Below, piece after piece: positions 19,501 to 27,562 of a DNA stretch of 64,000 nucleotides. The number at the start of each line of letters is the position of its first letter. Within the stretch, counting starts at the first letter, position 1. Origin of the DNA: Mucilaginibacter flavidus. GTDB lineage: Bacteria; Bacteroidota; Bacteroidia; Sphingobacteriales; Sphingobacteriaceae. Both the position numbers and the translations under genes were made by a program. The stretch spans positions 50,330 to 114,329 of the forward strand of contig NZ_JAMXOE010000023.1 in assembly GCF_024055575.1 (NCBI RefSeq), given 5' to 3'. The notes under the pieces are model-generated. The model searched no databases and was not told the origin of the DNA. It saw only the letters and a list, made by a program, of their open reading frames with translations.

Positions 19501-19890
19501 CGTGGCGGTGTGCTCGGCGCCATGGAAACCATGTACCAGCGCAGTAAAATTCAGGAAGAATCGCTGTACTACGAAACCCTTAAACATACCGGCGAATACC
19601 CTATCGTGGGGGTAAACACCTTCCTCAACAAAAAAGGGTCGCCAACAATAGTTCCATCCGAGGTAATACGTGCCACAGAAGAGGAAAAGCAGTACCAGAT
19701 CGAGGCGCTGCACCAGTTTCAGCATCGCAACGAGGCGATTATTCCGCAACTGCTAAAAGAACTACAACACAAAGCCATAGCCGGTGAAAATATTTTCGAA
19801 AGCCTGATGGAAGCCTGTAAATATTGTTCATTAGGGCAAATATCGCATGCGTTGTATGAGGTAGGGGGGCAGTATAGGAGGAATATGTAG
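16522..19890 (+). CDS. icmF: Fused adenosylcobalamin-dependent isobutyryl-CoA mutase (IcmF)
   Basis: 1122 residues in the fused order B12-binding domain, G-protein chaperone, mutase. The cobalamin lower-ligand motif is [10 protein letters not shown] (H25). The MeaI-like GTPase has the P-loop GTGGSGKS (203-210) and [20 protein letters not shown]. The mutase TIM barrel follows, with [19 protein letters not shown] and [14 protein letters not shown]. IcmF interconverts isobutyryl-CoA and n-butyryl-CoA, and some members act on isovaleryl/pivalyl-CoA. The GTPase loads and protects the cofactor. This fused order distinguishes it from methylmalonyl-CoA mutase. The substrate is inferred from domain order. 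The gene is divergent from two signalling kinases. Confidence 0.9.
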   Translation: [1122 protein letters not shown]

Positions 19891-19963
19891 GGGTTGATAT
19901 TGATTTGAAAATTAACAAAATAAAATATATTATATTCACACATCTAAATTGTCACATATAGAT

Positions 19964-20911
19964 ATGTTCGAAAAAAAATATCAAATTTTCCTTAGTTCAA
20001 CTTACAGAGATTTAATAGATGCGAGAGAGACTATTACCAGATCAATATTAGATATGTACCACATACCAATTGGCATGGAAATGTTCAGCGCGGATAATAA
20101 CGAACAGTGGGATACCATAAAAGCTACAATTGATAATAGTGATTACTATGTTTTAATTATTGGACACAGATATGGTTCGGTGACTACAGAAGGAATATCA
20201 TATACCGAAAAGGAATATAATTATGCAAAGCAAAGCCGAATACCGATTTTAACATTCATCAGAGATCGCGATGTGCCGACTAGCCCCGAACAGAGGGATA
20301 AGGAAAATTTCAAAAAAAAGAAATTAGAGTCCTTTATTTATAAGGTATCAGCGGATGCAATGATTTGTTACTGGAATGATCAAAATGATTTAGCGCGAAA
20401 GGTGTCAATTTCGCTCCTAAAGGCATTTTATAAGTATGATCGGGCAGGTTGGACGCGCGCAACTGAGGTGACTTCTCCGATTACTGAGCAGAAGAAGCCT
20501 ATTGTCGAGGACAAGAAACTTATTGTTGAAAATGAAATTACCGAAGTCGAGAGACTTGTTTTTGTTATAGAAAACGAGAAACTAAAAAAACAAATCAACT
20601 TACTCAATACCGAAATTTCACAGCAAAAGGATCGCTTAGTTAGAATAAACTATCATATAGAGGAGATAATAGACGAAAGAACGAAAGACTTGCAAGTAAA
20701 AAATAAAAAGCTTTCGGAATATTCTTCGTACTTATCCCATCAGATTCGCGGCCCTATAGCCACACTTAAAGGATTGATGAATTTGGAAAAGGAGGGATTG
20801 GTAGACCAATTTGAGTGCGTTAGGATGATGAATAAATGTGTTAGTGAAATTGACAATAGGATCATCGAAATGAGCGACATGCTACATGATCCTGTTAGGA
20901 CAAACATGTAA
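19964..20911 (+). CDS. DUF4062 protein with C-terminal histidine-kinase dimerisation domain (no ATPase domain)
   Basis: 315 residues from the ATG at 19964, chosen over a TTG at 19949 because the neighbouring paralogue starts in the same register. Residues 4-165 are a DUF4062 domain: YQIFLSSTYRDL, DNSDYYVLIIGHRYGS and GISYTEKEYNYA with E82/E84. A coiled coil (about 190-250) follows, then a helix SSYLSHQIRGPIATLKGL with a phosphoacceptor-like H259, typical of a kinase DHp domain. The protein stops about 55 residues later, without N- or G-boxes. DUF4062 domains occur at the front of many STAND/NTPase-type proteins, and I recall a TIR-like fold. It is A/T-rich compared with its neighbours. The function is unknown; signalling or defence is inference. 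Confidence 0.75.
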   Translation: MFEKKYQIFLSSTYRDLIDARETITRSILDMYHIPIGMEMFSADNNEQWDTIKATIDNSDYYVLIIGHRYGSVTTEGISYTEKEYNYAKQSRIPILTFIRDRDVPTSPEQRDKENFKKKKLESFIYKVSADAMICYWNDQNDLARKVSISLLKAFYKYDRAGWTRATEVTSPITEQKKPIVEDKKLIVENEITEVERLVFVIENEKLKKQINLLNTEISQQKDRLVRINYHIEEIIDERTKDLQVKNKKLSEYSSYLSHQIRGPIATLKGLMNLEKEGLVDQFECVRMMNKCVSEIDNRIIEMSDMLHDPVRTNM

Positions 20912-20975
20912 ATTATTTCGCTGAGGTTTCGAGAATTCACCTCAATTTAAAACGTCTATCGATAAGATTCTAAAC

Positions 20976-22274
20976 ATGTCAGGGAAAAAATTTCAAATTT
21001 TCATAAGTTCAACGTTCAAAGATTTAGTCGAAGCTAGAGAAACTGTAACTAAATCTATATTGGACATGTATCATATACCAATTGGAATGGAAATGTTCAG
21101 TGCTGATAACAATGAGCAATGGGATACGATTAAAACTACAATAGATAATAGTGATTTTTATGTTTTAATTATCGGGCATAGATACGGGTCGACAACCAGC
21201 GAAGGTATCTCTTACACAGAAAAAGAACATGATTATGCGAAAGAAATTGGTGTGCCAATTTTAACATTTATACGCAATCGCAATTCCGCCACCACACCTG
21301 AACAACGTGACATAGAAGCTTCAAAAAAGAAAAAACTAGAATCGTTTATCTCGAAAGTTTCTTCTGATGCAATGATTAATTTTTGGAATGAACAAAGCGA
21401 TCTGGCATTAAAAATTTCTATAGCGCTTACAAAAGCGTTTGCAAAATACAATCGAATAGGTTGGATAAGGGCGAATGAGGGAATGTCGCCGAAAGTGGGC
21501 GAAGAAATGGCTGTTTTAAGTAAGGAGAACAGGGAATTAAAGAATCGGATAATCGAGCTTGAGAAGAAGCAAAGCTCTAGGTTGCCTTTTTTTGAAATAT
21601 TAATAAATAACCAAAAGGATTTGGAGATAAAATATATCGCTGATTCTGAATTAGAGACTGTTTCAAATTTATATTTAAAAAAAATTACTGAAGCACCATA
21701 TGACGTGCGTCCATACATAAATTCGAATTTACTTATTAGATATAATAATATCATCGAGAGCAATGGGACAGAAGTTGCCGAATATAATACTAACGTTATT
21801 TTGTACGAGCGACATAAGAGAACACATGTGCCTTTTTACCTTACCCTCAAGAATATAGGTAAATCAAAAGCGACCAATGTTGTATTAGAGATAGAATTTC
21901 CCAATAGCCTTTATATTTCGAAAAATAAAAGAGATGTTCCCAGTATTGACTTAACTAAACCGGAGAAATTACCAAGGAATCCAATTGATGAAGCTTCCGC
22001 TCTGAAGCGCAAGCAAGACGAACTTAGGTCGAGCTTTTTTTTGGGAACTGTAGGGAATTATTCGAGTGACGATGAAATATTCAATCGGAATTATTCCATT
22101 GATGAAAATAATTTTAGAGTTAAATTTAATCATATATTGCATACACAAATGGAGTCAACGGAAGAAATTTTGCTAACACCATTAGGTCGCGGTGCATATG
22201 ATATTACAGTCAGTATAATTTGTGAAGAATTTGACGAACCTCAAATTTGTTATCTCAATGTGAATGTTCAGTAG
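20976..22274 (+). CDS. DUF4062 protein with C-terminal beta-sandwich-like region
   Basis: 432 residues. Residues 1-165 are nearly the same DUF4062 domain as in the preceding gene (KFQIFISSTFKDL, IPIGMEMFSADNNEQWDTIK, DNSDFYVLIIGHRYGS, GISYTEKEHDYA). A short coiled coil (about 178-198) follows. The rest is unrelated to the first copy: it is beta-rich, with VPFYLTLKNIGKSKATNVVL, as in Ig-like CARDB-type domains. The gene starts 64 bp after its paralogue and is followed by a palindromic terminator, so the two form a small transcription unit. There are no membrane segments or signal peptide. The family is clear; the role is not. Confidence 0.75.
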   Translation: MSGKKFQIFISSTFKDLVEARETVTKSILDMYHIPIGMEMFSADNNEQWDTIKTTIDNSDFYVLIIGHRYGSTTSEGISYTEKEHDYAKEIGVPILTFIRNRNSATTPEQRDIEASKKKKLESFISKVSSDAMINFWNEQSDLALKISIALTKAFAKYNRIGWIRANEGMSPKVGEEMAVLSKENRELKNRIIELEKKQSSRLPFFEILINNQKDLEIKYIADSELETVSNLYLKKITEAPYDVRPYINSNLLIRYNNIIESNGTEVAEYNTNVILYERHKRTHVPFYLTLKNIGKSKATNVVLEIEFPNSLYISKNKRDVPSIDLTKPEKLPRNPIDEASALKRKQDELRSSFFLGTVGNYSSDDEIFNRNYSIDENNFRVKFNHILHTQMESTEEILLTPLGRGAYDITVSIICEEFDEPQICYLNVNVQ

Positions 22275-22304
22275 AATCCATTTCAAAGTTTGAAATGGAT
22301 TTTC
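22275..22304 (+). terminator. Perfect palindromic terminator after the DUF4062 pair
   Basis: AATCCATTTCAAA (22275-22287) and TTTGAAATGGATT (22289-22301) are exact complements around one central base, followed by T residues. It begins directly after the stop codon. Confidence 0.75.
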
Positions 22305-22455
22305 GACAATTTCATCCGGCATAATTTCATTTAATAATCCCGAGTTGCGTGTATAATGTTTTACAAGTAAAGCAGTTGTATATAAAAACCTTATCGGTTG
22401 TTGGATGATAAGAAATTACTTATGAAAATTGTAATTTGCAAGATAAATTATCTGA

Positions 22456-23190
22456 ATGCCCAATCTATACATTATAGCAGGCTGTGATGGCGCTGGTAAA
22501 ACAACGGTAGCCAATATCTTATTGTCCGAAGTGCTGAACTGTACGGATTTTGTAAATCCCAGCAATATATTAGCAGGTTTATCGGCTTCTACTCCTGAAC
22601 GGGTGGCTATTAAGGCAGGAAGAATCGCCCTTAACACGATTGAACTGTTATTGCAGCGCGGGGTAGATTTTGCGATTGAAACTACACTTGCCGGTAAATG
22701 CTATGTAGGCCTCATTAAAAAAGCACAATCAAACGGGTATAAAGTTTCGTTTATATTTTTGTGGCTTAACACCCCTCAACTTGCCATACAACGTGTAGCC
22801 GGTGCGGGAGGCAGGCCGCTTTCTGATGAAATAATAACTCGTAGGTTTACGAGGGGGCGCTATAATCTTCACAGCCTTTATATCCCTATTTGTGATTTTT
22901 ACACAATAATCACCAACGATATGGGCAAGCCCGAACAGGTTAAAACCCGCGAAGCCGGCCAGGTAACCAAAGCTGTTGATAGCTCAGGATTGCTGGTAAA
23001 CACCAAAACAAAATTGACGCCTGAAAATGTTTTGCTGCGCGATAAAATACTAAAAGGGGTAACAGAAGCTTATAAAAAGCTTTTAACTACAAGCATTGAA
23101 AACAATAGGAAACTTGTGATTGCCGACGAAGATAGTAATATTCAACACCTACCGGCAATTGAGTTACAAAAAAGGCTTTCAGAAAATTAA
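22456..23190 (+). CDS. Zeta-toxin-like P-loop kinase
   Basis: 244 residues. The Walker A motif GCDGAGKT lies at 9-16, D31/N34 follow in TDFVNPSNI, and AIETTLAGKCY (73-83) and RRFTRGRYNL (129-138) match the zeta-toxin fold, in which a kinase phosphorylates UDP-N-acetylglucosamine or a related substrate. The usual GGH before IP is GGRPL here, so one conserved residue differs. No small epsilon-type antitoxin is visible next to it, so it may be an orphan or a housekeeping member of the family. It follows the DUF4062 pair by 181 bp beyond a terminator, so it is probably transcribed separately. Confidence 0.75.
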   Translation: MPNLYIIAGCDGAGKTTVANILLSEVLNCTDFVNPSNILAGLSASTPERVAIKAGRIALNTIELLLQRGVDFAIETTLAGKCYVGLIKKAQSNGYKVSFIFLWLNTPQLAIQRVAGAGGRPLSDEIITRRFTRGRYNLHSLYIPICDFYTIITNDMGKPEQVKTREAGQVTKAVDSSGLLVNTKTKLTPENVLLRDKILKGVTEAYKKLLTTSIENNRKLVIADEDSNIQHLPAIELQKRLSEN

Positions 23191-23211
23191 TATCTCCGAA
23201 AGCCTCTTTTT
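23173..23211 (+). terminator. Terminator overlapping the end of the zeta-like gene
   Basis: AGGCTTTC (23173-23180) pairs with GAAAGCCT (23198-23205), followed by a T tract. The stop codon lies in the loop. A run of TCTTGA/CTTCTT words follows at 23209-23242, before the convergent DUF885 gene. Confidence 0.75.
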
Positions 23212-23242
23212 CTCTTGATTCTTGTCTCTTGACTTCTTGCTT

Positions 23243-25021
23243 CTATTTCTGCGTTAAATAATCGGTCATTACAGCTTGCCTTAACAATGCAGGCGGCAGT
23301 ATTCCCTGCGACAGGATAAAATCATGAAAGCGCTGTTGATTAAACTTGGCGCCCTGTATTTTTTCGACATCCTTGCGTAACGCTATCATTTTGGTGAAAC
23401 CATAAAAGTAGCTGTTAGCCTGGCCCGGGGCATTAAGGCTGTAGCGTTGCACTTCCTGCTGGGCAAAGGCATGCGATTGCACTACATCGGTCATCAGCAG
23501 GTTTAACGCCTGTTCCTGGTTTATGGTACCAGCTTGCAACTCGGGGTCAAGGAAGGCGCGGGCGGCGCGCAACAGTCGGTAATCTAACGATACGAGCTGG
23601 CCCTCAACGGGCATAAACGGACGGGTAATATATTCGGAATACAATCCCCATCCCTCAACGTTGGTTGAGTTAAAGGCATAAAGGGCACGGGCTTGCGATA
23701 CGCCTTCTTCTACCATCTTATCAAATTGCAGTTCGTGGCCGGGGCGTGCTTCGTGGGCTATAATGGTCCATGAGGCAGCATCGAAGGTAAAATCGTCGTA
23801 TTTGTCTACCTTTTCGCCGGGAGCGGGCGGCATATTCAGCGGCAGCACAAATACACCACGCTGACCGGTATTATTTAAAAATGGCGGCGGTACCATATGC
23901 GGCGCTGGCGACTGTGCGGTTTCTGCCTCGCTGGCCAGCCTGATAATAGCAGGCCGGTTTGGCAGCGTTACCAAACGTTGTGCCCTTATTATGGCTTCAA
24001 TATCCGCCAAATGCTTTTGGTAAATCGGCATTATAGAATCGCCTATAATTTGCTTCTTTTTCAAAAATTTCATCACCTCGCGGTAATTGCTTGATGGCAG
24101 ATTGTATTTTTTAGCAATTTGCTCAGCCAAAGGCTTCATCTGTTCCTGGATATCGGTAAACGCAGCATGGGCCATTTTTGCCACTTCGGCCGGCGGGATG
24201 TCGATACCATAACCTTCCAGGTTCAGTTTGTACTCTTCAGGTGGCAGCCGGAAATCTGTGCGGGCTTTGGGAAGTATCGTTGCTTTCACCCAGGCATCAT
24301 AATCTTCCAATTGCTTTTTTATTTCCGCATAAGCCGTTTCGTACCCGGTAACTTGATATTTTTTAAATAAACCCTCGATACCTGCCAGCATACTTGCATT
24401 GCGCGAAAGCGAAACCTCGGTGGCCTGCTTTGATGGGTAAATCATTCCCGGCTTGGCAATTTGCTCAAGCGTACGGGCTTTATAAATAGCGCTGATCGGT
24501 TGATAGCCATTCTGCAGCCCCGCATATTTTTTCAGGCGGATTACTGCGGCAGCCCTGCGCTCTACAGGTGTTTGATCGTCGAGCAACGACTGCAGCCCAC
24601 TAAAAACGGTAGCAGTTGCATTTAGAAACGGAACTTTTTTGTTTAGAGAAAAGTCTTCGTTTCTAAAGCTCAGCTTCAATTGACTAATCAAAATATCAAG
24701 GTCCTGCTTTACAAATTTGTCGGTTTCTTTTTGCTTCGCGCCTTCCAGTGAGGTTAGTGCTGTTTCCCGTTCTTTACGCTCGGCAAGATCATTAGCGAGG
24801 GTTGGTACAGCTACCAGCGTATCGTACTTTGCAAGCCCCTGCGATGAGCCAAATTCGGGCGAATATTTTTCAGATATATCAATTAATATTTTGGTATAGC
24901 TGTTTGATTTCGCCACCCAGGCTTTACCGACGGCCGGGACAGTTTGCGCCTTTATATTAAACGGAGTAATGGCAAGGGTCAGTAGGGGGAGGCTTAATAA
25001 GGCTCTGTTAACATTAATCAT
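23243..25021 (-). CDS. Secreted DUF885 metallopeptidase-like protein (first copy)
   Basis: 592 residues from the ATG at 25021; an in-frame TTG at 25030 only adds three residues. It has a signal peptide (MINVNRALLSLPLLTLAITPFNIKAQ). The DUF885 zinc-site motif is IIAHEARPGHELQF, with a partner region NVEGWGLYSEYI. DUF885 proteins resemble zinc-dependent carboxypeptidases of the thermolysin-like superfamily; substrates are mostly unknown. A second DUF885 gene, a lipoprotein of the same length, lies at 61.9-63.7 kb. The gene is convergent with the zeta-like kinase. Confidence 0.85.
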   Translation of the reverse strand: MINVNRALLSLPLLTLAITPFNIKAQTVPAVGKAWVAKSNSYTKILIDISEKYSPEFGSSQGLAKYDTLVAVPTLANDLAERKERETALTSLEGAKQKETDKFVKQDLDILISQLKLSFRNEDFSLNKKVPFLNATATVFSGLQSLLDDQTPVERRAAAVIRLKKYAGLQNGYQPISAIYKARTLEQIAKPGMIYPSKQATEVSLSRNASMLAGIEGLFKKYQVTGYETAYAEIKKQLEDYDAWVKATILPKARTDFRLPPEEYKLNLEGYGIDIPPAEVAKMAHAAFTDIQEQMKPLAEQIAKKYNLPSSNYREVMKFLKKKQIIGDSIMPIYQKHLADIEAIIRAQRLVTLPNRPAIIRLASEAETAQSPAPHMVPPPFLNNTGQRGVFVLPLNMPPAPGEKVDKYDDFTFDAASWTIIAHEARPGHELQFDKMVEEGVSQARALYAFNSTNVEGWGLYSEYITRPFMPVEGQLVSLDYRLLRAARAFLDPELQAGTINQEQALNLLMTDVVQSHAFAQQEVQRYSLNAPGQANSYFYGFTKMIALRKDVEKIQGAKFNQQRFHDFILSQGILPPALLRQAVMTDYLTQK

Positions 25022-25175
25022 AAATAACAATTTTTGAGCTATAAAAATAGGTTAATCGTCGATATGAAACGTACGTTTTCAATAAAAGAGGTGAAAAGTT
25101 TAACGGATTTTTGCAACTTTCAATATTTGATTTGAATTGTCTTTTCAAATTTTTACTGAACCAATATCATAACTA

Positions 25176-25772
25176 ATGTCATATATTAGTCTCATGGCTA
25201 AATCAAAAAAAGGTACAATAATCGGTAATGATTTGAGCGGGCCGGATAACTACTCGTATATGAACCAGGATCAGCACGAAGTAAATGTATGCGATTGCCT
25301 CGATTATGTGAGAAACAGGCGTTTACATATATCACCTAAATTCAAACTAAAGAAAACGCAATATGATGTTTCTTACACTTTTGATAGCTACTTAATTGTA
25401 TCTGAAAGGTTTAAGGATTTTTGTATCCAAAATAATTACGAGAATGTTGTTTTTTATTCTCTGCCAAATAATCCTAAAAAATTCTTTATGGATATTTTAA
25501 ATCAGAAGAGATATGACTTAACGATTGAGGGAATAAGGTATATAGAATTTAACCCTGCATGCGGCGAGTACAACGAGGTTGTTGGCGCCCACCCAATCTA
25601 TCTTGAAGATAGCACACCATTAGCGGACGGATTTTACAGAACAGATATTGAATTTGGGCGGAGTTATGCCAAGGGCCCGCTATACATGGTTGGTGTGGAA
25701 ACCAGGGAAAAGTTAAAAATGGAAAAGTTTAAAGGACTTTACATGTGCGAAATATTGACGCATTATCTGTGA
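25176..25772 (+). CDS. Unknown cytoplasmic protein, possible immunity-like
   Basis: 198 residues with no signal peptide or membrane segment. The start could be the ATG at 25176 or the one at 25194 (MAKSKKG). The sequence has DSYLIVSERFKDFCIQNNYENV and, near the end, YKTDIEF-like and LYMVGVETREKLK stretches. This resembles the layout of DUF1629/Imm11- or Imm43-type immunity proteins, but I cannot confirm it. No toxin gene adjoins it. It is A/T-rich compared with flanking genes. It lies 54 bp upstream of a secreted M15 peptidase that has its own -7 box. Confidence 0.55.
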   Translation: MSYISLMAKSKKGTIIGNDLSGPDNYSYMNQDQHEVNVCDCLDYVRNRRLHISPKFKLKKTQYDVSYTFDSYLIVSERFKDFCIQNNYENVVFYSLPNNPKKFFMDILNQKRYDLTIEGIRYIEFNPACGEYNEVVGAHPIYLEDSTPLADGFYRTDIEFGRSYAKGPLYMVGVETREKLKMEKFKGLYMCEILTHYL

Positions 25773-25801
25773 CATAGGCCACACTGACGCAAGATAAACT
25801 T

Positions 25802-25809
25802 TAGGTTTG
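25802..25809 (+). promoter_or_regulatory. -7 element of the M15 peptidase gene
   Basis: TAGGTTTG is an exact TAnnTTTG match, 17 nt before the ATG. No TTG lies at the standard -33 distance. Confidence 0.35.
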
Positions 25810-25825
25810 TTTACTCAACGAATAA

Positions 25826-26623
25826 ATGAAAGCCACAACAACAATATTTCTTTACTTCCTAATACTGATAAGCTTGGCTAATCGGTCAACAGCTAAAATA
25901 AAAGGCCAAAAAACATCCGATACCATCCCTACATCTGCGGAAAAACTAATTAAATGCTACCCCGATTTTGTTAAAGGCTACCAAAACAACAACATCATCC
26001 TAAAAGACGGCACCAAACTATTATGGGACGATGGTATCAAGAACAAATCAGCGAAATTGCTACTGGATAAGCCCGACATTGAAGATATGTTCAGTCAAAA
26101 ATATAGCGTTGGTATCCAAAAAATATCACTTGCTGTGAATTTCGACCCGGGCCGGGTTAGGAATGAGGCTTTTTTTATGAAGATGTACGGCGCAAGCGAC
26201 AAAGACGTAAGGAAAAACCTGACCGAAATAACCTGGTGCCCCAAGCTGGTTAATCAAAAAATTACGGTCACTAAAATAAATGGGATAGATAAGAAGTTAA
26301 TACAGATATCGGCGGAACTTGATGCACATCCTGAATATAAGAAATACGTAACCAATATAGGCGGCACTTTTACCTGGCGCAATATAAACGGGACTAACAG
26401 GCATAGCATGCACAGCTTTGGGATGACAATTGATATCAACACCACTTACTCCGACTACTGGCAGTGGGCCTGCAAATGCACCAATGAAAATGCCGGGGTA
26501 ATGTATAAAAACAGGATACCACAGACTATAGTGGACATATTTGAACGACACGGATTTATATGGGGTGGCAAGTGGTATCACTTTGATACCATGCACTTTG
26601 AATACAGACCTGAATTAATTTAA
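25826..26623 (+). CDS. Secreted M15-family zinc peptidase (D-Ala-D-Ala carboxypeptidase-like)
   Basis: 265 residues with a signal peptide (MKATTTIFLYFLILISLANRSTA). The SxHxxGxAxD zinc motif is S194-H196-D203 in HSMHSFGMTIDIN, and the third ligand is H257 in WYHFDTMHFEYRP, with D254 as candidate catalytic residue. This is the M15 (VanY/LAS) pattern. Such enzymes trim peptidoglycan stem peptides or phage-type cross-links in the periplasm. The exact cleavage site cannot be told from sequence. It is not linked to a toxin or phage cassette here. Confidence 0.85.
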   Translation: MKATTTIFLYFLILISLANRSTAKIKGQKTSDTIPTSAEKLIKCYPDFVKGYQNNNIILKDGTKLLWDDGIKNKSAKLLLDKPDIEDMFSQKYSVGIQKISLAVNFDPGRVRNEAFFMKMYGASDKDVRKNLTEITWCPKLVNQKITVTKINGIDKKLIQISAELDAHPEYKKYVTNIGGTFTWRNINGTNRHSMHSFGMTIDINTTYSDYWQWACKCTNENAGVMYKNRIPQTIVDIFERHGFIWGGKWYHFDTMHFEYRPELI

Positions 26624-26627
26624 GATA

Positions 26628-26720
26628 CTCACCCTGCCCTCTCCAAAGTAGCGGGTTCTGAAAATTGCAACGGTAGAGAGCGAAGTTAAGTCCTCTCCTT
26701 TGGAGAGGATTTAGGTGAGG
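26628..26720. repeat. Paired-arm palindromic repeat (TCCTCTCC family)
   Basis: The left arm CTCACCCTGCCCTCTCCAAAG (26628-26648) pairs with the right arm (26691-26720), which contains the internal palindrome TCCTCTCCTTTGGAGAGGA and ends in TTTAGGTGAGG. It has the same paired-arm layout as the G/C-rich repeats in the dcw cluster, but different arm sequence. Confidence 0.75.
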
Positions 26721-26763
26721 CGGAGAAGAATTTTGTGTGAAAAAATATCAAGTTTAACAACCT

Positions 26764-27522
26764 ATGAAAACAACGTTAACCTTTATCATTTTATTTATCA
26801 GCAACTTTTTTGCTGCTGATAATGTGACTACCCGTTTTAAAGCCCCCGAAGGTTATCATCGCGTTGCAGTAACGCCCGGAAGTTTTGCGGCTTACCTCCA
26901 AAGCCTGCCTTTAAAACCGCCAGGTACACAGACAAAAACGTACAAAGGCGATATAGCCCGCACTGATGTTTATACTGCGGCGGTGGTCGATATGAGTGTT
27001 GGCAACCAGGATTTACAACAATGCGCCGATGCCGTAATGCGCCTGCGCGGCGAATATCTTTATCAGCAAAAAAACTACAAGGCCATCAGCTTTAATTTTG
27101 TGAGCGGCTTTAAATGCGATTACATACACTATGCCGAGGGCTACAGGTACCGGAACGATAAATGGGTGTTAAAAGCAAAAAAGGACTATGGTTATCCCGC
27201 ATTTATGCGATATATGGAGCTGGTGTTTTCGTATGCCAGCACAATATCGTTGGAGCGCGAGACCCGCGCCATAGCAAACCCTAGCGAATTAAAAGCGGGC
27301 GATATATTTATACATGGCGGCTCGCCGGGGCATTGTTTTATTGTGATGGATGTAGTGGAGAACAGCCAGCACCAAAAGCAATTTTTACTGGCCAAAAGCT
27401 TTATGCCTGCGCAAAATATACAGGTGCTGCAATATAATTCGCCGTGGTTCAGTATGGAAAAGCGCAGTGATATTTTGTATGGGGAGTTGATTGCGAAGAA
27501 TTATTTAAGAAAGTTTGAATAG
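26764..27522 (+). CDS. Secreted DUF4846 protein
   Basis: 252 residues with a hydrophobic N-terminus (MKTTLTFIILFISNFFAADN). Family marks are FAAYLQSLPL, VVDMSVGNQDLQQCADAVMR, LRGEYL, and near the end PGHCFIVMDVVEN. The family is common in Bacteroidetes and its activity is not known to me. The conserved Cys/His context near PGHC recalls papain-like (NlpC/YiiX) fold proteins, but that is a guess. It lies after a repeat pair and ends before a bidirectional hairpin. Confidence 0.75.
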   Translation: MKTTLTFIILFISNFFAADNVTTRFKAPEGYHRVAVTPGSFAAYLQSLPLKPPGTQTKTYKGDIARTDVYTAAVVDMSVGNQDLQQCADAVMRLRGEYLYQQKNYKAISFNFVSGFKCDYIHYAEGYRYRNDKWVLKAKKDYGYPAFMRYMELVFSYASTISLERETRAIANPSELKAGDIFIHGGSPGHCFIVMDVVENSQHQKQFLLAKSFMPAQNIQVLQYNSPWFSMEKRSDILYGELIAKNYLRKFE

Positions 27523-27562
27523 CTGAGCCTGCTTAGATGCCGATGATTGAGGCGTTTTTATG

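Noticed and set aside
16522..19890. Calling the B12 mutase methylmalonyl-CoA mutase
   Set aside because: The fused order B12 domain, GTPase, mutase is that of IcmF; methylmalonyl-CoA mutase has its B12 domain at the C-terminus and a separate GTPase.
19949..19963. TTG start for the first DUF4062 protein
   Set aside because: The paralogue starts in the register of the ATG at 19964.
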